Made by a program: the position numbers and the translations under genes. A DNA stretch of 7,649 nt, taken from positions 1-7,649 of the forward strand of contig CALHIW010000028.1 in assembly GCA_938030905.1 (NCBI GenBank), read 5' to 3'. The notes beneath the pieces are model-generated. The model saw only the letters and a list, made by a program, of their open reading frames with translations. It had not been told where the DNA came from and did no database searches. The stretch is from Candidatus Methanomethylicia archaeon. GTDB lineage: Archaea; Thermoproteota; Methanomethylicia; CALHIW01. Below are positions 1 to 5,969 of the stretch, piece by piece; positions within the stretch are counted from its first letter, which is position 1, and the number at the start of each line of letters is the position of its first letter.

Positions 1-1
1 A

Positions 2-236
2 TTATGGGGTTATCGTGATGGTATTCTATGTGATGGGTTTCTGATTGATGTTTTACCGCTTCTTAGAGCTGCTTGGTTTAAGCGGGGGTTATGGGTAGGA
101 TATTATTCATTAATGTGGAGGTAAATATATGTAAATCCTAGAGGAGGGGGAATCATACGGTATAGCATCAGATTTTAGGACTGCTATTAAAAGACTCTAT
201 AGATGGCTTAAACCTAATAAGAATAATAAGATATAA
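2..236 (+). pseudogene. Possible decayed gene remnant at the left edge (unassigned)
   Basis: An open frame runs in from the left edge and stops with TAA at 122-124; it reads ...YRDGILCDGFLIDVLPLL... and is hydrophobic/aromatic near its end (WVGYYSLMWR). The same frame reopens after that stop as IYVNPRGGGIIRYSIRF and stops at TAG 176-178. A different frame then reads SDFRTAIKRLYRWLKPNKNN and stops at TAA 234-236. Three short coding-like pieces in neighbouring frames could be one gene broken by a stop and a frameshift, or the tail of one gene plus noise. The last piece vaguely recalls the N-terminal helices of archaeal tyrosine recombinases, but this is too short to assign. No function is proposed. 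Confidence 0.25.
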
Positions 237-367
237 AGCTAACAATAGCATACATAACAATACACCTAGAATACAGAGCTTAAAGATGAGTTCAAAATTT
301 TATAGATCATACAATAGAGTTCTCCAAGTTTATTAATTAAATATCTCAATATGACTTAGACTAGTAA
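237..367. other. AT-rich spacer, no gene seen
   Basis: This is very AT-rich sequence with frequent stops in all frames. I see no RNA gene, repeat or convincing promoter in it. The inverted repeat upstream of the nitroreductase gene begins just after it. Confidence 0.5.
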
Positions 368-421
368 GATACTGTCAAGTAAGCCATTAACTATGTTTAC
401 ATGTACTAAATTGACAGTATC
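368..421. repeat. 11-bp perfect inverted repeat upstream of the nitroreductase promoter
   Basis: GATACTGTCAA at 368-378 and its exact reverse complement TTGACAGTATC at 411-421 are separated by 32 nt, centred near 394.5. The spacer holds an 8-bp palindrome TACATGTA (398-405). The right arm ends 18 bp before the TATA box of the next gene, so a two-site operator or activator site for the nitroreductase gene is plausible. Alternatively it is a hairpin or the ends of a tiny mobile remnant. Role is inferred only. Confidence 0.55.
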
Positions 422-439
422 GGCTAACAACGCCAAAAA

Positions 440-447
440 CTTAAATA
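440..447 (+). promoter_or_regulatory. TATA box of the nitroreductase gene
   Basis: CTTAAATA lies in an A-rich context, centred about 33 bp upstream of the ATG at 477. Archaeal transcription usually starts about 25 bp downstream of the TATA centre, giving a leader of only a few nucleotides. This supports the ATG at 477 over the upstream ATG at 393. Confidence 0.5.
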
Positions 448-476
448 GCATCCAATATTGTAGAAATCGATGGGAA

Positions 477-998
477 ATGGATTTGTTTAAAGCCATTTAT
501 GAAAGGACAAGTATAAGAAGCTTTAAAAGCAATCTAATTCCCGAAGAAGACCTAATGAAGATCTTGGATTGCGCTATTCAGGCACCATCAGCTGGAAATC
601 TTCAGCCATGGGAGTTTATAATAGTTAAAAATGAGGAAACTAAGAAAAAACTTGCTGATGCAGCTTATGGGCAGGACTTTATAAGTGAGGCGCCTATAGT
701 CGTAATTGTATGTGCTAATAAACGTATATCATCATCACGCTATGGAGATAGAGGAGAAAGCTTATACTGCATTCAAGATACAGCTGCAGCAACATATGGA
801 TTAATTCTAGCAGCATATGCTCTAGGTTATGGAGCATGCTGGATTGGGGCATTTAATGAAAAAAAGGTTTCACAAGTTCTCAACATACCAGAACATATTA
901 GACCTGTAGCTATAATACCCATTGGAATACCAGCTGAAAAACCACTTAAACCTGGAAGAATACCACTATCAAGAAAAATACATTTAGAGAAGTATTAG
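477..998 (+). CDS. Nitroreductase-family FMN oxidoreductase
   Basis: This is a small flavoprotein of the nitroreductase superfamily, 173 aa from the ATG at 477. Family members bind FMN as homodimers and use NAD(P)H to reduce nitro compounds, quinones, flavins or other acceptors; the substrate here cannot be told. Visible signatures are the N-terminal ERTSIRSF (residues 9-16, FMN phosphate/ring contacts), APSAGNLQPWEF (36-47), the Gly-rich LGYGACWIGAF (116-126) and PIGIPAEKP (148-156), all in the family order. No signal peptide is seen, so it is cytosolic. The frame extends upstream to an ATG at 393, but that adds 28 residues without family similarity and would put the start inside the inverted repeat and before the TATA box. 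The start at 477 (MDLFKAIYERTSIR) matches the usual family N-terminus. It is probably monocistronic, because the next gene has its own promoter. Confidence 0.9.
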   Translation: MDLFKAIYERTSIRSFKSNLIPEEDLMKILDCAIQAPSAGNLQPWEFIIVKNEETKKKLADAAYGQDFISEAPIVVIVCANKRISSSRYGDRGESLYCIQDTAAATYGLILAAYALGYGACWIGAFNEKKVSQVLNIPEHIRPVAIIPIGIPAEKPLKPGRIPLSRKIHLEKY

Positions 999-1015
999 TA
1001 ATACTTCATAATAAC

Positions 1016-1023
1016 ATTTAAAT
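1016..1023 (+). promoter_or_regulatory. TATA box of the phosphomannomutase/phosphoglucomutase gene
   Basis: ATTTAAAT is centred 24-25 bp upstream of the ATG at 1044. No Shine-Dalgarno sequence precedes that ATG. The predicted transcription start falls on or next to the start codon, as expected for a leaderless archaeal mRNA. Confidence 0.65.
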
Positions 1024-1043
1024 TCCTTCAATAATTTATCTTT

Positions 1044-2426
1044 ATGGTTAAGGATAGTATATTTAGAGCTTATGATATACGTGGAGTATATGGTATTGAC
1101 CTAACAGATGATGACGCATATAGGATTGGCTTGGCTTATGGGAAATACATTGGAAAAGGAAGAAGAATAACTATAGGTAGTGATATTAGAATTAGTGGGG
1201 AATCTCTAAAAAACAATTTCATTAATGGGGTTATAGATGCCGGATGTCATGTAGTAGATATTGGAATTGTTGCAACTCCAATACTTTACTTCTCGATAGC
1301 TCATGGAGGATATGATGGTGGAGTAATGGTTACTGCTAGTCATAACCCACCCGAGTGGAATGGATTTAAGCTCTGTAGAGAAAGAGGACTGGTTATAGGA
1401 GAAGGGATTGGGATGGAGAATATTAAAAGCCTTACATTAAGCCCAGATCTAATACCAAATGCTTCAAGGGGAACTGTTACAAGATACTATGATATAATAG
1501 ATGATTATGTGAATTTCATTATGAAACTAATTAGGGTTAAATGTGGCCTAAAAGTTGGTATTGACTTGAGTAATGGTGCTGGAGTATTTGTAGTTCCAAG
1601 ACTATTAGAAATAGCTAAATGCAGCTACTTAGTTTTAAACGGGGAGGCTGACGGTAGATTTCCAGGACATATACCTGAACCTAATGATGAAACATTGAAG
1701 CAACTTAAAGATCTTGTTGTAGATGAAAGACTTGATATAGGAATTGGATTTGATGGAGATGCTGATAGAGCAGTATTTATAGATAATAATGGAAATATAG
1801 TTCCAGGAGATATAGCATTAGTTATATTTGCAAAACATTACCTATCAAAAACTAAAGGAGGTAAAGTAGTATTTGAAGTAAGCTGTTCGAGAATAGTTGA
1901 GGAAACTATAAGAGGACTCGGTGGGATACCTATAGAAAGCAGGGTAGGACATGCATATATAACTCAGCTTATGATCAATGAAGGGGCTGAAGTTGGAGGG
2001 GAGAAAAGCAGCCACTTCTACTTTAAAGATACTTATGGTTTTGACGATTCAATATATGCAGCCATGAAAATGATTGAGATACTATCATTAAGTAGTAAAA
2101 GCTTCTCGGAGATTATAGATGAAATACCTAAATACTATTCATCACCGATAAAAACATACAATTGCCCTGATGATTTAAAGTTCAAGGTTGTAGAGGATAT
2201 TAAGAAATACTTTAAGGAAAAGAGTTATAAAACTATCGAAATCGATGGAGTTAAAGCTATTCTTAATGATGGATGGATTCTTATAAGACCATCAAACACA
2301 CAGCCACAGATAAAGATCACAGCAGAAGCAAAGACATTAAAAAATCTAGATAAACTATTAAAATATGCTGAGGCAATATTAAGAAATACATTAGTGAAAT
2401 ATGGATGTAATAATAGAATACCGTAA
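1044..2426 (+). CDS. Phosphomannomutase/phosphoglucomutase (alpha-D-phosphohexomutase)
   Basis: This 460-aa protein should interconvert hexose 1- and 6-phosphates (mannose and/or glucose), supplying sugar nucleotides for glycosylation and glycogen or surface polymers. All four domains of the alpha-D-phosphohexomutase family are readable: RAYDIRGVYG (8-17); the catalytic phosphoserine loop TASHNP with Ser99; the Mg2+ loop DGDADR (237-242); the sugar-binding loop GEKSSH (319-324, where many homologues have GExSGH); and the phosphate-binding loop RPSNTQP (415-421). The usual form of the last loop is RPSGTEP or RPSNTEP, so Gln420 replaces a common Glu. Length is normal for archaeal PMM/PGM. Archaeal members often accept both mannose and glucose phosphates, so I give no gene symbol. 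It is cytosolic. A 39-nt gap precedes the next gene, so co-transcription downstream is possible. Confidence 0.92.
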   Translation: MVKDSIFRAYDIRGVYGIDLTDDDAYRIGLAYGKYIGKGRRITIGSDIRISGESLKNNFINGVIDAGCHVVDIGIVATPILYFSIAHGGYDGGVMVTASHNPPEWNGFKLCRERGLVIGEGIGMENIKSLTLSPDLIPNASRGTVTRYYDIIDDYVNFIMKLIRVKCGLKVGIDLSNGAGVFVVPRLLEIAKCSYLVLNGEADGRFPGHIPEPNDETLKQLKDLVVDERLDIGIGFDGDADRAVFIDNNGNIVPGDIALVIFAKHYLSKTKGGKVVFEVSCSRIVEETIRGLGGIPIESRVGHAYITQLMINEGAEVGGEKSSHFYFKDTYGFDDSIYAAMKMIEILSLSSKSFSEIIDEIPKYYSSPIKTYNCPDDLKFKVVEDIKKYFKEKSYKTIEIDGVKAILNDGWILIRPSNTQPQIKITAEAKTLKNLDKLLKYAEAILRNTLVKYGCNNRIP

Positions 2427-2465
2427 TATTAATTAACCCTAGCTAATCATAGTATATTGATTATA

Positions 2466-3044
2466 ATGTTGTTAAATGAGGAGGAAGTTAAAAAACTCGC
2501 TAATCTTAAAAAATCATTAGAGGAACGTATTACAGAATATGAAAAGGTTTTAAATGATCTAAAAATATGTTTAAAGCTTGTTAATGATCAGCTTTCAAAA
2601 TCTTCCTTTAAAACAGCTGCAGAAATGATAACAGCACCAACACCATCGCAAATTTCAACGCCTAAAGCAGGAGAGGTTGAAAGCATTCTAAGAGCTTTAA
2701 GAACAGGAGTTGTTCTTGGAAAATTTATAGAGGGAGAAAACTACATTAGAGTTGAGGTTTCACAAAACCTAAAACTAGATCCTGAAATACCTCCTTTAAA
2801 GGCATTCCTTATAAATAAGGTTCTGGAAGGAATGAGAAATGCAGACCTAGAAAAGGTTGAAGAAGGACAGCTTCCAGCAGATAGAGTCATAGAGTATAAT
2901 GTTAAAATTGAAGATAATATCTTTAAAGGACTTGAAATTAAAAACATTACTGATAGGAGAAGAATAGTGGAATTAAAGAACTCTATACGATGGACTCTAG
3001 AGAGAATGGTTGAAAAGACTAAGGCGACAGTTAATGAGGCTTGA
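2466..3044 (+). CDS. Uncharacterised coiled-coil protein translationally coupled to DNA ligase
   Basis: This is a 192-aa protein that I do not recognise as a named family. Residues about 4-44 are a charged heptad-like helix (LNEEEVKKLANLKK...), probably a coiled coil. Residues about 50-68 form an Ala/Thr/Pro/Ser linker (ITAPTPSQISTP). Residues about 69-192 look like a compact alpha/beta domain with ESILRALRTGVVLGKF, RVEVSQNLKL, PLKAFLINKVLEGMRNA and IRWTLERMVEK. There are no cysteines suggesting zinc binding, no membrane segment and no nucleotide-binding motif. The frame opens with TTG at 2457, but the ATG at 2466 is a better start. It lies 39 nt after the mutase stop, and its last 11 nt overlap the ligase start, a coupling that suggests a role with the ligase or in replication (inference). 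It does not look like GINS or PCNA. Confidence 0.85.
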   Translation: MLLNEEEVKKLANLKKSLEERITEYEKVLNDLKICLKLVNDQLSKSSFKTAAEMITAPTPSQISTPKAGEVESILRALRTGVVLGKFIEGENYIRVEVSQNLKLDPEIPPLKAFLINKVLEGMRNADLEKVEEGQLPADRVIEYNVKIEDNIFKGLEIKNITDRRRIVELKNSIRWTLERMVEKTKATVNEA

Positions 3045-4821
3045 GGAACTCATAGAAGTTTATGATAAAATCGAGGGAACAACAAAAAGAATTGAAATGA
3101 CATGTTATCTTGCTGATCTTATAAAGAAAACACCTAAAAACCTTCTTGAAAAAGTTATTAATCTTACTTTAGGCCAATTATATCCTCCATTTACTGGAGT
3201 TGAAATTGGAGTTGCTGAAAAGCTTGCAATGAAGGCTTTAGCAATATCAGCAGGAGTATCTGAAAAAATGGTTGAGGAAGAATATGGAAAAATAGGAGAT
3301 CTTGGAGAAACAGCTAAGAAAATACTTTCTAGAAAAGCACAGCTTTCACTATTTTCAGAGCCTCTCACCATTGAAAGAGTTTATGAAGGATTTGAGAAAA
3401 TGGCTAGAGCTACTGGACAGGGAGCTCAAGACATTAAAATTAGGATTTTAACAAGTCTCTTCAACGATGCAAATCCTCAAGAGGCTAAGTTTATTGCAAG
3501 ATTTGTTATTGGAAAGTTAAGGCTTGGTATTGCTGACATGACAATTCTCGATGCATTAGCTGTAGCATTTGGTGGCAGTAAGGAAGTTAGAGAATATATT
3601 GAAAGAGCATATAATCTCTGTAGTGATATAGGTAAGGTTGCAAGAGTACTAGCTGAAGAGGGAATAGATAGAATTAAAAAATTCAGAATATCAATTGGAA
3701 ACCCCATTAGACCAATGCTTGCTGAGAGACTTACATCAGCTGAAGAAATCTTAGAAAAACTTAATGGTGTAGCTTTCATCGAGTATAAATATGACGGTAT
3801 AAGAATACAGGTACATGTTAGAAATGGAGATGTTAAGCTATTCTCAAGAAGGCTTGAAAACATAACATCGCAATTTCCAGATGTAGCTAAAAACATTAGG
3901 GATGCAATTATAGCTAGAGAAGCGATAATTGAGGGGGAGGGAGTAGCGGTTAACCCAGATACTGGTGAAATGCTTCCATTCCAGATGGTTGCTCATAGAA
4001 GAGGTAGAAAATACGATGTTGAAGAGGTAGCTAAAGAGCTTCCAGTTGTCTTCTTTGCGTTTGATGTTTTATATGTTGATGGAGTAGACTATACTTTAAC
4101 ACCACTTCTGAAAAGAAGAGAAACTCTTACAAAAATAGTAAGAGAAACAGATTGGGTTAGGATATCAACACATAGAATTGCTAGAACATCTGATGATCTT
4201 GAAAAATATATGAGTGAAGCCGTATCCAATGGCTGTGAGGGAATAATGTGTAAATCCATTCAAAACGATTCAATATATCAAGCTGGAGCAAGAGGATTCC
4301 TATGGATTAAATATAAGAGATCATATAAGGGGGAGCTTGCAGATACACTGGATCTAGTAGCTATTGGAGCATTTTATGGTAAAGGTAAACGTGCAGGATC
4401 GTATGGTGCACTTCTAATGGCTGCGTATGATGAAGAAGAGGATAGATTTTGTAGCATATGTAAACTTGGAAGCGGATTTACAGATGAAGACCTACAGAAA
4501 CTACCAGAAATATTTAAGCCCTACAATATACCTCATAAACATGCTAGAGTTAATACCAACATGGAGGCAGATGTATGGTTTATTCCAAAGATTGTTCTTG
4601 AAGTAAAAGCTGATGAAATCACCCTCTCACCCCTACATACATGCGGATATGGAATTATTAAAAAAGATGCAGGTCTAGCTTTAAGATTTCCACGCTTAGT
4701 AAGCTTTAGAATAGATAAATCACCTGAACAAGCAACAACAATTAAGGAAGTTATAGAAATGTACTACTCCCAAAAGAAAGTAGTTACTGAAGCAAAAGAA
4801 AGGATTGTTGAAGAAACTTAA
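3034..4821 (+). CDS. lig: ATP-dependent DNA ligase (archaeal type)
   Basis: This replicative/repair ligase of 595 aa seals 5'-phosphate/3'-OH nicks through enzyme-AMP and DNA-AMP intermediates. Domain order is an N-terminal helical DNA-binding domain (about 1-220), an adenylation domain (about 221-420) and a C-terminal OB fold. Motif I is KYDG with the AMP-accepting Lys252. Motif III is in FFAFDVLYVDG (340-350), motif IV is EGIMCK (402-407) and motif V is WIKYKRSY (424-431). The C-terminal RFPR (551-554) sits in the expected motif VI area. QLSLF at 103-107 occupies the place of the PCNA-binding QKSFF of the Pyrococcus furiosus enzyme. The ATG at 3034 (MRLEELIEVYDKIEG) fits the family N-terminus; a TTG at 3010 would add eight basic residues. 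It overlaps the upstream gene by 11 nt, without an evident ribosome-binding site. Confidence 0.96.
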   Translation: MRLEELIEVYDKIEGTTKRIEMTCYLADLIKKTPKNLLEKVINLTLGQLYPPFTGVEIGVAEKLAMKALAISAGVSEKMVEEEYGKIGDLGETAKKILSRKAQLSLFSEPLTIERVYEGFEKMARATGQGAQDIKIRILTSLFNDANPQEAKFIARFVIGKLRLGIADMTILDALAVAFGGSKEVREYIERAYNLCSDIGKVARVLAEEGIDRIKKFRISIGNPIRPMLAERLTSAEEILEKLNGVAFIEYKYDGIRIQVHVRNGDVKLFSRRLENITSQFPDVAKNIRDAIIAREAIIEGEGVAVNPDTGEMLPFQMVAHRRGRKYDVEEVAKELPVVFFAFDVLYVDGVDYTLTPLLKRRETLTKIVRETDWVRISTHRIARTSDDLEKYMSEAVSNGCEGIMCKSIQNDSIYQAGARGFLWIKYKRSYKGELADTLDLVAIGAFYGKGKRAGSYGALLMAAYDEEEDRFCSICKLGSGFTDEDLQKLPEIFKPYNIPHKHARVNTNMEADVWFIPKIVLEVKADEITLSPLHTCGYGIIKKDAGLALRFPRLVSFRIDKSPEQATTIKEVIEMYYSQKKVVTEAKERIVEET

Positions 4822-4824
4822 ACT

Positions 4825-5326
4825 CTATAGCTTAATTAAAGCTTCAAATCCAAATCTTATAAGTCTATCCCTGAGCAACTATGATTTTGAAATACCCTCT
4901 GAAGCATATCTAAAAGCTTCAGAAAGCCATTTCCTTCCTCATAAAGTTAAGAGTTAATATCTGAAAGAGTTTGAATTTAGCATAATCTTTTAGTATAATT
5001 CACTACCAGCTATCTTTGCCTCTTCAAATCATCCCTTTGTGCTGAGAAGACCTTACATGTTCATAATAACCCATTCTTCCCTTAACCTCAAAATCTGCTT
5101 TACCTTGTTCTCAGAAACTCTTTCTATGACTACTAATAATTTTAGCAAATCAATATTACCTCCTATCTCCATTACTGAATAGACTAAGTAGTAACATCAA
5201 GAAAAATCTTCACCTTCTTAATAATATAGATCTTCCCGACACTTTTATACTTAAATATTCAAACTGCGGCGTCAATTCGCCCATCGATCTTCATCTATCA
5301 GATAGAGAGTTATCTTCATCCGCCAT
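4825..5326 (-). pseudogene. Decayed minus-strand gene convergent with the ligase (unassigned)
   Basis: The + strand here is pyrimidine-rich, so the minus strand is purine-rich like the coding strands of the intact genes. Coding-like pieces follow one another on the minus strand, broken by stops and frameshifts: MKITLYLIDEDRWAN from the ATG at 5319; then GKIYIIKKVKIFLDVTT; then VMEIGGNIDLLKLLVVIERV and VKQILRLREEW; then FEEAKIAGSELY; and finally WLSEAFRYASEGISK and LLRDRLIRFGFEALIKL, ending in TAG at 4825-4827. A TATA-like TTTTTAAG (5345-5352) lies 22-30 bp upstream of the two candidate ATGs (5326, 5319). The original product was perhaps 160-165 aa, mainly helical and charged. I cannot name the family. 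No intact ORF remains. Confidence 0.45.
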
Positions 5327-5344
5327 ATATAGTATAAATTAAAA

Positions 5345-5352
5345 CTTAAAAA
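5345..5352 (-). promoter_or_regulatory. TATA-like box of the decayed minus-strand gene
   Basis: TTTTTAAG on the minus strand is centred about 22 bp before the ATG at 5326 and about 30 bp before the ATG at 5319. This is the same geometry as the promoters of the intact genes here, so it is probably a relic promoter of the broken gene. Confidence 0.35.
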
Positions 5353-5362
5353 TTTACCGTAG

Positions 5363-5560
5363 CTAGAAATAGTTCCATCTACTAGTCTTTACTTTTTTAA
5401 GCATTTCCATAGCAACTTTAAGATTATCTGATGAATATAATTTCCTACAGTTCAGAGTATTAAATCTCCTATTACATGTGTAGCATAAAGCTGTTTTCTG
5501 ATTTGCTCTAACAATTCTAGGTGATTTACAAAATGGACATAGAAGCACTACGTATATCAT
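5363..5560 (-). CDS. Small zinc-ribbon protein (DUF1922-like)
   Basis: This is an intact 65-aa protein with two Cys pairs, CPFC (residues 8-11) and CYTC (26-29), framing a beta-rich stretch (KSPRIVRANQKTALC), which is a classic zinc ribbon. After the second knuckle come RRFNTLNCRKLYSSDN and a helix with AMEMLKKVK. The pattern of ribbon, then a short strand with R(K/I)LYxxDN, then a C-terminal helix recalls the archaeal DUF1922 zinc ribbons such as the Methanothermobacter MTH1184 type; this is a recollection and not a search result. Function is unknown; nucleic-acid or protein binding is a reasonable guess. It starts 3 nt after an upstream minus-strand ORF, so the two probably share a transcript. 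The TAG stop is followed by the relic promoter of the decayed gene. Confidence 0.75.
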   Translation of the reverse strand: MIYVVLLCPFCKSPRIVRANQKTALCYTCNRRFNTLNCRKLYSSDNLKVAMEMLKKVKTSRWNYF

Positions 5561-5563
5561 AGT

Positions 5564-5764
5564 TTACAGATCTTCAAAGGCAGTGAGAACAATATTGATG
5601 TTAGGTTCTTGAAGATGTTTTGAGGTTGTATCTTTCCATTCTTGAAGTATTACATGGAATGATTTAATAAAACTACTAATAGTTTCCATACTTTCAGCTC
5701 TAGCACGACTTGTAATATTTTATAATTTTAGAATAAAAACATTTCTGAAATAATGAAACTCCAT
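5564..5764 (-). pseudogene. Short conserved-looking ORF with one in-frame TAA, upstream of the zinc-ribbon gene
   Basis: From the ATG at 5764 the frame is 66 codons long with a single interruption, TAA at 5720-5722 (codon 15). After it the frame reads NITSRARAESMETISSFIKS and continues through LQEWKD and QEPNINIVLTAFEDL to the TAA at 5564-5566, only 3 nt before the zinc-ribbon ATG. The part after the stop is coding-like and helical, and the tight spacing implies an operon. Either the gene is broken by a nonsense mutation, or the live gene is shorter and starts at Met26 (5689, 41 aa); a good TATA (TTATAAAATA, about 31 bp upstream) supports that alternative. I do not recognise the family. No cysteines or membrane segments are present. 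Confidence 0.5.
5717..5726 (-). promoter_or_regulatory. Candidate TATA box for an internal start at 5689
   Basis: The minus strand reads TTATAAAATA about 31 bp before the ATG at 5689, matching the leaderless geometry used elsewhere in the window. The in-frame TAA lies inside this box. A real promoter here could therefore explain the stop without assuming a dead gene. Confidence 0.35.
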
Positions 5765-5935
5765 GAACTAGATTATGAAAGATAGTAGTTAACGGCTTAA
5801 GTTAACAGGGCAATGATGAATACCAATCATTTAACTATATTTAATTTAGGATTTCCAGCCTACCCCCTCCCACTAATCATCAAAATTCCAGATAATAAAG
5901 AGAAGCGGTATTGAAGATAATAATGGCTTGAAGTC
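5765..5935. other. Intergenic region between divergent genes
   Basis: This spacer separates the minus-strand ORF (start 5764) from the GPN GTPase (start 5970). It holds two GTTAAC palindromes (5788-5793 and 5801-5806) and a C-rich tract (5857-5873), which is G-rich on the minus strand. Otherwise it is AT-rich, with no ORF or RNA gene that I can see. RTGATGA-like box C motifs occur on both strands but lack a D box at a suitable spacing. Confidence 0.5.
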
Positions 5936-5940
5936 ATAAG

Positions 5941-5948
5941 TATTTAAG
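5941..5948 (+). promoter_or_regulatory. TATA box of the GPN-loop GTPase gene
   Basis: TATTTAAG is centred 25-26 bp before the ATG at 5970, so transcription should begin at or beside the start codon. No Shine-Dalgarno sequence is present, consistent with a leaderless mRNA. Confidence 0.65.
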
Positions 5949-5969
5949 CTTAATAATCTATGTATAATC

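Noticed and set aside
183..236. Similarity between the left-edge piece (TAIKRLYRWLK) and the transposase N-terminus (TDTIKRLIPKLK)
   Set aside because: Shared bases are limited to about 13 nt plus a GCTTAAA; the rest does not align, so a second IS copy is not supported.
393..476. Longer start for the nitroreductase (ATG at 393)
   Set aside because: The extra 28 residues lack family similarity, overlap the inverted repeat and precede the TATA box; the ATG at 477 begins the normal family N-terminus.
2457..2465. TTG start for the coiled-coil protein
   Set aside because: The ATG three codons later is a stronger start and gives a sensible N-terminus.
2741..2947. Minus-strand ORF of 68 codons inside the coiled-coil gene
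   Set aside because: Ser-rich antisense shadow of a convincing + gene, with no motifs or promoter of its own. The minus ORFs at 3105-3371, 3477-3896 and 6317-6520 are rejected for the same reason.
3010..3033. TTG start for the ligase giving eight more residues
   Set aside because: The extension MKRLRRQL is not typical of the family, TTG is a weaker start, and the ATG at 3034 begins the usual LEEL..YDKIE helix.
4829..4843. Small AGCTT/AAGCT hairpin after the ligase stop as a terminator
   Set aside because: Only 5 AT-rich base pairs with no T run following it; too weak to call.
5265..5326. C/D-box-sRNA-like pattern on the minus strand (GATGA, CTGA, GATGA, TTGA with a GGCG/CGCC stem)
   Set aside because: The C box lacks the RT of RTGATGA, D' runs directly into C', the D box is TTGA, and the GGCG/CGCC stem is not placed to form a proper kink-turn. 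Coding remnants explain the segment better.
5811..5820. Perfect box C motif ATGATGA in the intergenic region
   Set aside because: No CTGA D' or D box at a workable distance and no flanking stem.
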